DNA of 64,000 bases from Novakomyces olei (GCA_016906335.1 JADEYG010000015.1:1190501-1254500); one strand, 5' to 3'; shown: positions 45,824 through 56,620, numbered from the stretch's first letter. The notes: generated from the sequence alone by a model not told the origin. Program-made: numbers and translations.

Positions 45824-45876
45824 TTAGTTAGCCAGTTAGTGTTAGGATAAACTAATCCTAACCCTAACTAACCCTG
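45824..45876. repeat. Imperfect inverted repeat of TTAGGG-type words
   Basis: The left arm, with GTTAGTGTTAGGAT, faces the right arm ATCCTAACCCTAACTAACC across a 6-base loop. The stem reaches about 14 bp with one mismatch and is longer if gaps are allowed. Confidence 0.65.
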
Positions 45877-46360
45877 GCTTTTTGCCGCTATGACTAGACT
45901 AACTTTATCCCGACATTTTACATGGGTAAAAAAATAAATTTAGTATACGACTGAAACATTGTGTTGTTTTCATTCCAAATTACAGTAACGACTCGTTCGC
46001 TATACTGAAATGTTCTTCAATGTAATAAAGCGTTGTAATAAAACGTTATATAATAAAACTTTTGTATGAATCAATCTATGACGGAGAGCTAATTCAATAA
46101 AAAATTACCGTGCGGACGATTCAAACTTTTCCCTGCATTGAAAGCCAGAAACGAGACAATTATCGTTTGAGTAAAGTGCAACTAGGCGCACTGAGCTCAA
46201 TATAACGTATTATACCAAAAGTTTCGAGCGCTTGGTATATGCTACTGGCAAACGACCGGCCTGTAAATTTTTTTCTCTGAGTAAAAGATTTTGAAAAGCC
46301 GTCGACTGGGATCCGTGCCTGGTCAAGCCCCTGTTCTCATATTGTATCCGGCAGCATCGT

Positions 46361-46451
46361 ATGGACTGCGTACCCGTGTGCGCAAAAGTTTATCACCGGT
46401 AAGTCTTGCTGCTGACTTGATTCAAGATCTTTTTTTTTCAGGAGTTTATAG
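46361..46451 (+). promoter_or_regulatory. Possible upstream open reading frame in the SPE2 leader
   Basis: An ATG at 46361 starts MDCVPVCAKVYHR. It ends at a TAA just past the candidate donor if unspliced. If the 43-nt leader intron is removed it ends two residues later (MDCVPVCAKVYHRSL). AdoMet decarboxylase mRNAs of animals and plants carry polyamine-responsive upstream frames, so the position is suggestive, but the peptide shows no resemblance to those. Confidence 0.3.
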
Positions 46452-46637
46452 TATTATGCGAATATTATTTGCTGACGTTCCCCAGACCGCGATAGCATTC
46501 CTTCCACACTTTTACCGAAAGCCTCCATAAAAGACTGTAGAGGGGATTTCTTTATAATATTTCCTTCTGCTCGTTGATTAGCCAATTACCGTTCAATCAC
46601 CAGTTTTCCTCGCACAGGGAGCTATATTCTCCTGCCG

Positions 46638-47960
46638 ATGGTGGGGTTCACTAAAGAAGTCAATTTTTCTACAAAATGCACACCCAGTAATAGTGCTGCA
46701 GCCTCCGCTACTAATTCTACTGCGATAGAAAATACGACTGATGTCCCTCACCGTGAAATTAACCATATTACGGCTGATACATTGCCCGAATCCTGTTTCG
46801 AAGGACCTGAAAAGTTGCTAGAAATATGGTTTGCGCCTGATGACACGTGCCTGCCCGTGGATGCGGTCCCTGAAGGATTGCGTGCAATCGCGTATCATGA
46901 GTGGGAAGCGATGCTCGACGTTGTCCAGTGCAAGATTCTTTCTTCCGTTTCTTCTGGACACATGGACGCTTACTTGTTATCAGAGAGCAGCATGTTTGTG
47001 TTTGCTCATAAAATTATCCTAAAGACTTGCGGAACAACTACGCTTTTACATGGGGTCAGCCGTATACTGGAATTGGCTCACAAAGTGCGGCTGCTGCACT
47101 CTGTGACTGACCAGCCGTGGCGAGTATTTTATTCACGCAAGAGCTTCATGTTCCCTGATAAGCAACACAGACCTCATTCTAGCTGGGAAGAGGAGGTCGC
47201 TTTCCTCGACGCTCAATTTGTCAATGGTACTGCTTACATGGTGGGTGCTATGAACTCTGAGCACTGGCATTTGTACTTGACGCAAGGGGGGACTAGTACC
47301 GATTATAATGATGACGATAGGGTGCGCAATAGCGATTTTGAGGACGAAACTATCGAGATTCTTATGAGCGATCTGGATCCCTTTAAAGCTCAAATGTTTT
47401 TCGCCTCCGAGCAGGCGGATGCTGACCCGTTTAATGCTCATAATGCACTGGAAGACGCTAGTGAGGGTCACTTAATGGGCGCTTTGACGAGTAAGAAAAC
47501 GGGGATGGACGCTATCTACCCCAGTTCTGAGTACAGAACCGCGCGACTGGATTCTTACCTGTTTGAGCCCTGTGGGTACTCCGCTAATGGAGTCATTACT
47601 CAGGCGGCTAATGGCTGTGCCGGTCAGCGCCGCTCTAATTACTTTACCGTGCATGTTACACCCGAAGCCCATTGCTCATACGCTTCTTTTGAAAGCAATG
47701 TTCCCAGCAAATCTCACGAAGAGGCAAAGGCAATTATTTGTAAAGTGCTCGATATTTTTGCGCCCGGTCGATTTTGTGCGACTATTTTTGAGGCCAAGCC
47801 CGGTGCTAACGAGACAATGCCCTCTCGACGTAAGCCCAAGGATTTGACTAGTTTGGCACTGGGAAGTCTTCCGCATTATCGACGCACTGAAAAGATCGTG
47901 TACGAGTTTGATGGCTACGATTTGGTTTTTACATCCTTTCGACGATCACAGGGCCAGTAG
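46638..47960 (+). CDS. SPE2: S-adenosylmethionine decarboxylase proenzyme
   Basis: Makes decarboxylated AdoMet, the aminopropyl donor for spermidine and spermine. A single exon encodes 440 residues. The proenzyme self-cleaves before Ser117 in LLSESSMFVFAHKI to create the pyruvoyl cofactor, and the conserved KTCGTTTLL follows. The N-terminal glutamate block reads FEGPEKLLEIWF. YPSSEYRTARLDSYLFEPCG and the ANGCAGQRRSNYFTVHVTPE region supply the catalytic Cys, Ser and His of the family. The protein is longer than yeast Spe2 mainly because of a Ser/Thr/Asn-rich N-terminus and an acidic insertion near residues 230-250. Control by an upstream frame is possible. Confidence 0.95.
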   Translation: MVGFTKEVNFSTKCTPSNSAAASATNSTAIENTTDVPHREINHITADTLPESCFEGPEKLLEIWFAPDDTCLPVDAVPEGLRAIAYHEWEAMLDVVQCKILSSVSSGHMDAYLLSESSMFVFAHKIILKTCGTTTLLHGVSRILELAHKVRLLHSVTDQPWRVFYSRKSFMFPDKQHRPHSSWEEEVAFLDAQFVNGTAYMVGAMNSEHWHLYLTQGGTSTDYNDDDRVRNSDFEDETIEILMSDLDPFKAQMFFASEQADADPFNAHNALEDASEGHLMGALTSKKTGMDAIYPSSEYRTARLDSYLFEPCGYSANGVITQAANGCAGQRRSNYFTVHVTPEAHCSYASFESNVPSKSHEEAKAIICKVLDIFAPGRFCATIFEAKPGANETMPSRRKPKDLTSLALGSLPHYRRTEKIVYEFDGYDLVFTSFRRSQGQ

Positions 47961-48380
47961 ACTTTGATTTTTTTTCGTCCATGGTTTTTTAAAATAGTTT
48001 TCCTTTTTTTGGTCTTGTTTTTCTGCTCATCAATTCCAATTTTGCAATTTAAATTTTTAAGTTTAAAAATTATAGCCTTTCAGATGTTTGCCGTTAGTTA
48101 ATTTTAGTTTTATTCTTTTATCGACTATTTGTTCTTTTTGGTTCACGCATTCGGGCGTAGGTAGATTTGAAAAAGCAGTTCATTTGTTTAAAAGTGATAT
48201 TGCTTTATGCATGTACAAAAAGTTCTTTTTTCAATTAGTAATTCGCGGTTTAACCCGTAAACTAATGCAAAATGTTTGAAATTCTAGCAGTACATTTATA
48301 TGTATGAGTAGACTGAATTAGATCATTATTTGCCAAGTCCCTTTTTTCTTTCATTTTATTTCAATTTCAAGATTCTCTTT
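47961..48380. other. Convergent spacer
   Basis: Strongly T-rich on the plus strand just after SPE2, probably used in 3'-end formation. No gene is seen. Confidence 0.5.
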
Positions 48381-49960
48381 CTACTTTTCAGACTCGATCA
48401 TCTCTGTCAATTGCTGAATATAACCTTCCGGGTAAGAAGCAGCGCTAGGCGGCCTCGGGATCTTTGAGGCAAACAAAAGGTAGCTTGTATGACCTCGCAT
48501 TTCAGGATCAGGTTTCGTACAGTCTCGCCATCTTGCAGGATCAATATACTCGCCCCTTACAATTTTCCGCCTCATATGCCGCTCCCAGCCAGAGCTGTCC
48601 GGGTTCACGTCCATTCCATCTCCTCTGTCCTCCGCAGCTGTCTTTGCATTTTTCAAAGGCTTAGATATAAATTTGTTTGCCTTGTCAACCGTGGATCCAT
48701 TCAGATCGCCATCTTTACCTCTAGAATCATTCTGAGCTGTAATTGTAATTCCAGCCTGAGCATTATTCTGATTTGGCTCCTTATCGTTTGCAATAAGCCC
48801 ATTATTTTCCTTTTCATCTCTTTTCTCTCCCTCCTTTTCATCTCTCTCTCCATACTTCTCCCCTCTCTCTTCATCCTGTGACTCGTCCAACGGATCCACC
48901 GCCTTTCGTTTAAACCTGGACGACCCCTCTCGCCGCTGTTGGTCCATTTGTCTCAATTTAGCCACCATTTCGTCAGCTGTCCGAATAGGAGCCTTCTTTA
49001 TATCGTGCTGCTTATACATTACCTCGTGTAGCTCAATTCCGTGCCACTCATGCTCACGCAGGGCGCTAATCGCTCTCTGTACCTGTTCGATACAAGGCAG
49101 AAAACAGCATAATCTGCATTGTGAAGTGGGCGAAATATGACGATCTAAATGAGGCAGAGCTTGCCAGGGAGATGGCAAATCCAGGAAACAGGCCTGCAGG
49201 GCTAAACACTCGGGTTCACCTTCCACACTGAACCCGTTGGTACAAACATCTCGATGCTGTAGACTGGTATTGCCCCCAGTCTCCCTCAGCAAAGAGTGGG
49301 CAGAAAACTCTTGGCGTGCAGTTGTGTAACGCGCCTTGTGAAACTCAAAAGTATACAGTCGACCAGTTGCGCCGAGAGTACGGGAGAACGCGTGCGTAGC
49401 ACTTCCACTGCCCGTTCCCGCCTCAGCGACACGCATCCCCGGTCGCAGCCTTAGCTGTGCAGTAATAAAAGCGATATCGGCAGTATAAACGATCTGCGTT
49501 CGATGTGGCAAAGCCAACGTCCATAGCTCAGGCGTCAGTCGGAGCAAGTACACAAAGCCACCATCGCGGCTGCCTTTTATCTGTGAGCCATAGGGCATTC
49601 CTATCATATCGCGATGTGGGAAGTAGCCATAGCGGCAATGATGCGTTTGTGTAGCATCAATTAGTATTGGTTTCACGTCCAGTCGGTCCTTGGCAAGTTA
49701 GTTGGGCAAGTGTAGAGTAGTTGGATATAGAATTGTGGTCTGAATTGGAAACAGCATCGTCAGACAAGTTTTAAAGTTTTTTTCTTTTTTTTTGTCCCTC
49801 TTAAATTCCCTGATTGTTCTTGACTTGGTCGTACCGTAACGATACAGAATGAAACATAACAGAAATAAATAATAATAAACAGATTGGAAAAGACGAGAGC
49901 GAAATGTACCTGCCACACTATCACCGTATCACCTTCTTTGATAGTTCCATTTGCTGCCAT
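48381..49960 (-). CDS. TRM61: tRNA (adenine58-N1)-methyltransferase catalytic subunit
   Basis: Makes m1A58 in the T loop of tRNAs as a heterotetramer with Trm6, in the nucleus. Two exons, 49960..49910 and 49688..48381, give 452 residues. Exon 1 supplies MAANGTIKEGDTVIVWQ. The 221-nt intron ends with a CTAAC branch, and exon 2 continues DRLDVKPILIDATQTHH. Landmarks: DMIGMPYGSQI, the Rossmann AdoMet motif GMRVAEAGTGSGSATHAFS, YTFEFHKARYTTARQEF, FLDLPSPWQALPH and CCFLPCIEQVQR. A lysine/glutamate-rich insertion of roughly 110 residues after RFKRKAVDPLDES is longer than in yeast. A conserved WERHMRRKIVRGEYIDPARW follows near the C-terminus. Confidence 0.94.
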
Positions 49961-50240
49961 TGGCGAACGAGAATCTTATCTGGTGCCTCTGCATAAAATT
50001 AAATATTTATAGTATATTAATTAATAAATTTGATAAATAATAGTCTTGCAACGATAATGGCAATTGCTCCTGTCATAATATTATCGAATATAGCGCAGAA
50101 TTTATTTCCATTTATTATGTATGCCCGTTGCCCACTATAACTATCTGTACCGCCTCGTCAATATAATTATTATCGAAAATAATTATATAAGGCTGAACAT
50201 TAATCAGAGCGCATTTAACGCACTCCAATTTTGATCAGCA

Positions 50241-53200
50241 ATGGTACAAACAGACTCGAGCGCGTACGTGTCCACGTTTGAGTTTGATTGTAATGGGCGC
50301 TCAGTGCGAGGTTGGCGGAGTAGTGCAACGGGGCTCAATGTGGTTAATCTCGCATTAGATTCGCCTCTTGTAAATCTTTATGTGACCATCCCCACAGAGA
50401 GTAAGCGGTTATCATGGCAAGAGTGATTAACAAGGATTATAGTTACCAACGATACCGGCTGCCCTCATACTCTCGAGCATTTATGCTTTATGGGAAGCAA
50501 AAAGTACCCTTTCAAGGGAGTACTGGATACTGTTGCAAACCGAATGTTTGCCGAAGGCACAAACGCCTGGACGGGTAAACTGAGGCCCCCTTTTTTTTTT
50601 TAATTTCAGCTTTTCTTTATTTCATCAATCTATTTTAAATATTTTCATTGATTTGTATTTTCATTCGGTTTTTAGTTCTCAACTCTCTACTTTTGCGGGT
50701 TCATTTGCTATTCTGATCGAGATTACGAGTGTCCTGCTACTATAATACGCTTACAGCCGTGTCTCTGTGCTAAACATTGTAGACGTCGACAGTACGGTCT
50801 ACACGTTACAGACTGTGGGGCAGGACGGGATGCTTTCTTTTCTTCCCATTTATATGGATCATTTATTGCACCCAACGCTTACGGAAAGCGCTTGCCTTAC
50901 TGAAGTTCATCACATAAATGGCAAAGGAGAGGATGCTGGTGTCGTGTTTTCCGAAATGCAAGGTCGGGAGAATTCTAGTGGCGATTTGATGAATTTGAAG
51001 TCGGCACAAAAGTTGTTCCCTGCCGGCTCTGGGTACCGCAGTGAAACTGGCGGCAAAATGGACAGCCTGCGTGCGCTTAATGTTGATACGATTAGGGCTT
51101 TTCACAGAGATTATTATCGGCCGGAGAATATTTGTATAATTCTGACAGGCAACATTGATTCGGACCGGCTCTTGAATGTTATGGGCGGAATCGATCGCGA
51201 TGTTTTGGCATCATTGAAGGAAGCAAACCACCCTGGAAAGCAGAAAAGGCCCTGGGTAAGCTCGCCTGTACCAGATTTGAAGAAAAATGTGACAGAGACG
51301 ATACTGTTTCCTGAGCAAGATGAATCAATGGGTGAGCTTCTCCTGTCTTGGCTCGGTCCGCAAGTTCATGAACGTCTTATTGGCTCTGCTATTCAAATAA
51401 TGGCAGATTACCTGACCGATTCTTCCGCATCTCTTTTGCAAACCAAGTTTGTCGAGCAGGACGATCCGCTGTGTACTGCAATTTATACACTAACCACTGA
51501 GCGGATTCGCTATGTATTTAGTTTGGAGTTTAGTAGTGTTCCCGTTGAAGAAATTGAAACACTGAATACTCAAGTAAAGTCGGTTATTGCGAGCATCAAA
51601 CTGAAGGATATTGACATGGATCGTTTACATATGCTGTTGGATCGAGAACGGCTTAGCGTGTTGCATGCATTAGGTACGGATACTCTTTTCTTTTATTTAT
51701 TTTCGTTTCTTTTGTTTTCCTTTATTCTCTTTTTGCCTACCATTCCTTTCTTTTTGTTTCGTTCTTTCTGCTGTTGAACATTTCTTGTGCTTCAAGCTAA
51801 TTACAGAAACTTGTGGCCACGACTCGCTTGGCACGTCAGCCGGAACAGATTTCGTGTACGGAGACCGTGCGGGCAAAAGTTTATCTAATGCTCTTCATAG
51901 CATTGAGCAGCTACAGACTCTGCAGAAATGGCAAAACAGGGACTGGTACGATCTGCTACAGACTTGGTTTGTCGGTAATGCAAGCGTGGCGGTTCTGGCG
52001 AAGCCTTCACGGGAAATGGCACAAAGACTGGAGGTGGAAGAAAAACAGAGAACGCAGGCGAGGGTTGATAAGCTGGGAAAAGATGGACTTGAGCTCTGTG
52101 CGGCCGCATTGTCTAGAGCAGACGCAGAAAACTCAAGGCCCATTCCTCGAGAGGTTATTGAATCATTTCGAATCCCCAGTCTTGACTCGATCTCCTTTAT
52201 CGATACTAAGACTGCACGAGTCGGGCTTCTAGAGCCCAACAAATTTTGTGATCCCAATTTGCAAGAGCGGCTGGCGGCGGGCTTCGAGGGCACAGGCCTA
52301 GCTATTCAGTACGATAGTGTTAAATCTGCCTTTATGGAGGTGAATGTATACGTATCCACGCAGACTGTAGAGCCGCGACTGAGGCAGTACATCTACCTGC
52401 TGACGCAATACTTCTTCGCATGCCCTGTCGTTATTGACGGCCAAAAGTTGGATTTTGAGGAGATGGTAACGCGACTGGAAAAGGATATTTTTGCGTACGG
52501 CATCGACATCGGTACAAGCATGGCTTTCCCCGAGATTCTGTGTGTTTCGCTGACGGTGGAGAAAACTAAATATTCGCATGCTATTGAGTGGCTGACGATA
52601 TTGTTCAAGCAAATGCTGTTTGAGGCAGACCGGCTGTCCGTGTGTGTGCAAAAGGCTATCAACGATATTCCGCAGTCAAAACGTAGCGGCAATGTTATTG
52701 CTCGTTCGTATATGTCGCTTCTGCAGCTGGACAAGGATAAGTCCAGTTCCCTGATGACCAATCTGCTCTACCAGCGGGACGTCTTACGTCAATTAGAGGC
52801 CGACTTGGACGGAGAGCAAAAGGCTAATGTCGAAGCCGACTTTAGCAGACTCTACCAACAGCTGTTTGACGCTCGTAATTTCCGGGTTCACGTTTTCGGG
52901 GACCTGGAAAACGAGCAGGTATGCCGCGAGTCCACTTTGCTCTGGCGCGACTTTGCGAGAGCAATTTCGCCACAAGAACAGAGTAAGGAAACGGCGACGG
53001 CAGCCGTTGAAAATGGCAATGAAATGGGGGAAAATGCAACTAAAAATAATGGTCGCAAAACTCAGATTGCCAGCGGCAGCTGGCAGCTGGCTCCGATCGT
53101 CCATCTTCGTGACGTTATGCTACCCAACGGAACAAGTCCCTGTGGACACGCTGCTGTATGTTGCCTTCCCACTATTGAATCAACCTTCTCTATCCATACT

Positions 53201-53857
53201 GCCGCTGGTCTCTGTGACTATGGGCACAGAGACCTTCCGGCACTCACGCTGGCGATTGCCTATCTGAACGCTATTGAAGGCCTTATTTGGAAGTACATTC
53301 GCGGCGCTGGACTCGCTTACAGCTGCAGCATCTCTTCCAGCGTGGAGACTGGGCAAATACGGTTGGTTGTACATTCTTCGCCGGACGCCTTTAAAGCATG
53401 GAACAAAATGAGAGAAATAATCGATGCTCTAGCTGTTGGAGAAGCTGCAGGCGATCTGGAAAAAATCGAGATTGATCCATTGCTGGTTGATGGAGCCAAG
53501 TCTTCAGCGGTTGAAAGACTTGTGACTACAGAGGCCACTTTGTCTCAAGCTGCCACAGAATCTTTTAATCAGCAGGTAATGCGAGACGGCCAAAACAAGT
53601 ACAGGAATCGTGAGATCCTGTATGCACTCCAGCGCGTGTCGGTGGAAGAGATGAAGCGGGCAGTTGCCACGTATATAAAGCCCTTGTTTTCTCCTCTGAC
53701 CTCGGAGGTCGTGGTGGCAGCACCGCCCGCTCGGGCGCCTGCTATCTTGGAGAGTTTTAGAGCTGCTGGGTACAAGGCAGACGACGATGTGATTGATTTG
53801 TTTGAGGGTGATGACGATGAAGACGGAGAGGACGATGAAGACGAGGAGGATGATTAG
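50241..53857 (+). CDS. M16C-family metalloprotease (S. pombe C3H1.02c / yeast Sdd3 type)
   Basis: Predicted zinc metallopeptidase related to presequence protease and insulin-degrading enzyme. Four exons, 50241..50400, 50443..50574, 50783..51673 and 51807..53857, give 1077 residues. The inverted zinc motif HTLEH lies at residues 62-66 in NDTGCPHTLEHLCFMGS and exists only after the 42-nt first intron is removed. Family landmarks follow: AEGTNAWTDVDSTVYTL across the second junction, LPIYMDHLLHPTLT and EDAGVVFSEMQGR. The C-terminal half is the degenerate repeat typical of M16C. An acidic tail of about 20 residues ends the protein. No clear mitochondrial presequence is seen, so a cytosolic site is inferred. 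Confidence 0.9.
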
Positions 53858-54418
53858 TATTAGACTCAAAAAGGTAAACTTCCGGCAGTACAAAACAATC
53901 ACTGTGGTTTGTGAGACTTTTCATTGACTACTACTATATTCTAGATCTCGTTTATTACATCTCGTTTATTCTAGATCTCGTTTGCATACTGCACTGATAC
54001 ACGCTTTTTGTTGGAGAACTGGCTTTAGTCAAAGCATATACAATGTTGTTTGTCCCCCTAATAAAGGCAAAAGCCATAATTAGACAAAAGCCATAATATC
54101 CCTTCTCAAGGTGGAATAAACGTAGACAACTTTTTGCGTCATGTGCCTTTATAGAGCATTCGAACCTGTCGCTTGTAGTCGATTGATATTGTGACGTTTG
54201 ATTCCGTCAAATAAAGAGCCTTTTTCTTTCCTATTGGATGTTCATAGTCTATTCACGTGTACTGTGTCGGGCGCCCAATAACGGTCGGCCTTTTACCCGC
54301 ATTATTTCCAGCAAGTCTAGTATACGTAGAACAAGTATTTCGTGCTACTTTTGGTAATAATGTACTACTTGAAATTGAATAGTACTAGCTATGCACCAAA
54401 AACTGCGGGACTCGACCA
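53858..54418. other. Intergenic, short direct repeats
   Basis: TCTAGATCTCGTTT occurs twice, with a shortened copy between, at about 53939-53985. AAAGCCATAATTAGAC-like repeats follow at 54069-54095. No gene is seen; the last 200 bp is the probable promoter of the deaminase gene. Confidence 0.5.
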
Positions 54419-54856
54419 ATGTCTGCCGACGACCAAAAATTCATTAAACTTGCGATAAAAGAGGCGAGAAAAAGCGAATTTATTCCCGGCGCATTTTGCG
54501 TTGGTGCTGTCATTGTCGCCAACGACGGGACAGTGTTGGCAACAGGGTTTTCGCGAGAATTGCCCGGCAATACTCATGCAGAAGAATGCGCTATCGCGAA
54601 ATGCAGTGGCCGCGACTTTTCCCAGTCTGTGATGTACACAACAATGGAGCCGTGCTCGACACGGTTGTCCGGTAGAAAACCCTGTGTCGCTCGCATCCTT
54701 GAAGCAGGAATCGGACGCGTCGTTATGGGAGTGAATGAGCCTGATGACTATGTCGCGTGTACGGGGACGGCAGAGATGCGTTCTGCCGGTGTACGTGTAG
54801 ATATCGCGCCAGGGTTCGAACACGAGTGCCTCGCTATTGCTCGTGGGACCGGCTGA
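54419..54856 (+). CDS. Rib2/RibD-like pyrimidine deaminase, stand-alone
   Basis: A 145-residue cytidine-deaminase fold protein. The zinc site is complete: HAEECAI supplies His and the catalytic Glu, and TMEPCSTRLSGRKPC supplies the two Cys ligands with the ten-residue spacing of the DRAP deaminase domain of yeast Rib2. VGVNEPDDYVACTG also matches that domain. Yeast Rib2 carries an extra pseudouridine-synthase domain, which is absent here. A likely role is the deamination step of riboflavin synthesis; nucleoside or nucleotide deamination is an alternative. The start ATG lies just after a short GC-rich leader, and no intron is needed. Confidence 0.83.
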   Translation: MSADDQKFIKLAIKEARKSEFIPGAFCVGAVIVANDGTVLATGFSRELPGNTHAEECAIAKCSGRDFSQSVMYTTMEPCSTRLSGRKPCVARILEAGIGRVVMGVNEPDDYVACTGTAEMRSAGVRVDIAPGFEHECLAIARGTG

Positions 54857-55822
54857 CGCGTTACAATATGGAAAATATCTGCGTGCTTTGGGACGGAAAT
54901 AGTCGTTTAGCTGCACTTGTACATATAATCAAGCAGACTCGAGCCGTGTTAAAGCCCAAATTGTTGTAGTATTTTTAAAACCTTACTTCACCAATGTCAT
55001 TCTGCACAGTACGGTAAACGCCGGCTGCCATTAAGTCATTCGTTCATTCATTCGTTCATTCAGTCCAGTCGACTCGTGTATACTATCATTCTATTCAATT
55101 TTTTAAACTAGACTAGTCGTTTCAGTAGAAGGCAGTCAGCCCGTACACGAATACTAATAGGCGAGCAAGACACGGCCATTCAGCGAGACCGTAAAGCTGC
55201 TCTGAGCGGTAAAGTGGTAACCTTTCAAAGTGGTACCCTCTTTCGGTATCTCGAGTACCTAAACTCTGTTTGGTTTAGTATAATGTTACCGGAGGTTTGC
55301 TAAACACCGCGCCGATTTATCACCGATACTCATTGCGTACACTTATTTATGTTTATATATTTATTAATTCAGTACAAATTACACGTGCGCACAAAGGGAA
55401 GAAATAGCGCAAAAGGCGCCAGCAAATATCCTTGCGTATAGTGCTTTAAGCGGTCTGAAATAGAGCGCTCATTAAAGGAGGCCAAGGAAGGTTGGCAAGG
55501 ATCTTTTCAGGCAAGGAGGAAGGGTTCGGGAAAACAAAGTGCACTTTTGCGACTCGGGTAGAGCCGACAAATTAAAGGAGAGACAGTTTACTGAATTGTC
55601 AGCGGACAAGAACCGTTGCCTGGCCTGGTCTGTTGCAAGTACAATCGAGTCGTAAAGCAGAGCCGAGTTTGACGCTTTGGTTTGCAGACGAAGAATTGAC
55701 GAAATTGCCGGTTGGCAAGATCAATCGCCATAATATCAAGTTACAGTTAATATCTGTGACTCCTTTTTTTTTTCTTTTTTTTTTTTCTACATCACACGCA
55801 GCTATTACAGGCTTTGTGGGGT
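54857..55822. other. Intergenic and probable esterase-like gene leader
   Basis: A CATT/CGTT tetranucleotide-like tract lies at about 55036-55062, and a duplicated CTTTCAAAGTGGTA region at 55220. A T-rich tract ending in CTATTACAG at 55810 looks like the 3' end of a leader intron for the next gene. No gene is seen. Confidence 0.45.
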
Positions 55823-56620
55823 ATGCCTCGTCTACCTACCAAATCAGATATCCCGGAGGAACTTGAGTTTACTGTTCATTCCCCACCAGACGGCGATAAT
55901 GTGACGAATATACTTGTAATGCTGCACGGCTTGGGCGACAGTAATATCCCCTTTTCTCGATTGTGTGAAAACCTCAAACTTCCAGAGACTGCGAGTTTAG
56001 CTATTCGGGCGCCACACCGTTTGCCTATTGACTTGAGCGATGGCGATGGCGGTGGTGATGGAGGTGGAAACTGGATTTGGTACCGGGATATTGTGTTTGA
56101 TAGCGCAACGGGTGAGATGTCTGACTCTGACGGAGATTTTTCTCATTCCCTTGAGCTTTTATTGCGTCTAATAAACGCACTTGTGGACAAGTGCCAGTTC
56201 GATCCAGCCAGCGTTTTTCTTTTCGGGTTTGGACAAGGTGGCGTGGTTGCACTTGAAATTGCGAGGCAATTTGCTGCAGAGTTGGAAAATCGCAAACCGG
56301 TTTCCGATAAACCACTGCGTGGATTAGGCGGCGTTATTTCTGTTGGTGGGATATTACCAGTGACTTTGCGTACTGGAACGAGCGAGCGGATTGCCACGCC
56401 GGTGCTTGTGTGCACGGGACAGCGTGAACATTCTAAAGTTACAGATTCCGAGTTGCAAAGGTTAAAAGACGTTTTTACCCCGGTACAGTTAGTTGTTTGG
56501 CACGATAAAACTGGCGATTCAATGCCTCGTGGCCGAAAGGAATGGACGCATATTATGGAATGGTGGTCAAAGCATTTAAAGAGCACAAAGGGTGTGCCTG
56601 ATGGCTTTGTTCCGGTTTAG
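55823..56620 (+). CDS. Acyl-protein-thioesterase-like alpha/beta hydrolase, probably inactive
   Basis: Phospholipase/carboxylesterase family (Abhydrolase_2), 265 residues, starting MPRLPTKSDIPEELEF. The oxyanion region ILVMLHGLGDSNIPF, the strand LAIRAPHRLP, WIWYRDI and the C-terminal HDKTGDSMPRG place it near fungal relatives of S. pombe C9G1.08c. The nucleophile elbow reads FLFGFGQGGVV, so Gly137 replaces the usual serine of GFSQGG. A short poly-Gly/Asp run (GDGGGDGGG) follows the first helix. Unless another residue serves, catalysis is unlikely. A scaffold or binding role is inferred; the fold assignment is solid. Confidence 0.8.
   Translation: MPRLPTKSDIPEELEFTVHSPPDGDNVTNILVMLHGLGDSNIPFSRLCENLKLPETASLAIRAPHRLPIDLSDGDGGGDGGGNWIWYRDIVFDSATGEMSDSDGDFSHSLELLLRLINALVDKCQFDPASVFLFGFGQGGVVALEIARQFAAELENRKPVSDKPLRGLGGVISVGGILPVTLRTGTSERIATPVLVCTGQREHSKVTDSELQRLKDVFTPVQLVVWHDKTGDSMPRGRKEWTHIMEWWSKHLKSTKGVPDGFVPV

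Larger units (their letters stand above)
45631..46637. other. Divergent intergenic and SPE2 leader
   Basis: Upstream of HUA1 and SPE2. It holds the inverted telomere-like element at 45824-45876. From about 46270 it probably represents the SPE2 transcript leader, with a short upstream frame and a candidate leader intron (46399..46441) having a GTAAGT donor and a long T tract before CAG. Confidence 0.5.

Noticed and set aside
43686-45876. A chromosome end or internal telomere array
   Set aside because: The TTAGGG words are few, interrupted and inverted, with ordinary genes on both sides.
54800-54830. tRNA B-box-like GGGTTCGAACAC
   Set aside because: It lies inside the deaminase coding sequence with no matching A box or acceptor stem. 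No tRNA gene was found elsewhere in the window.
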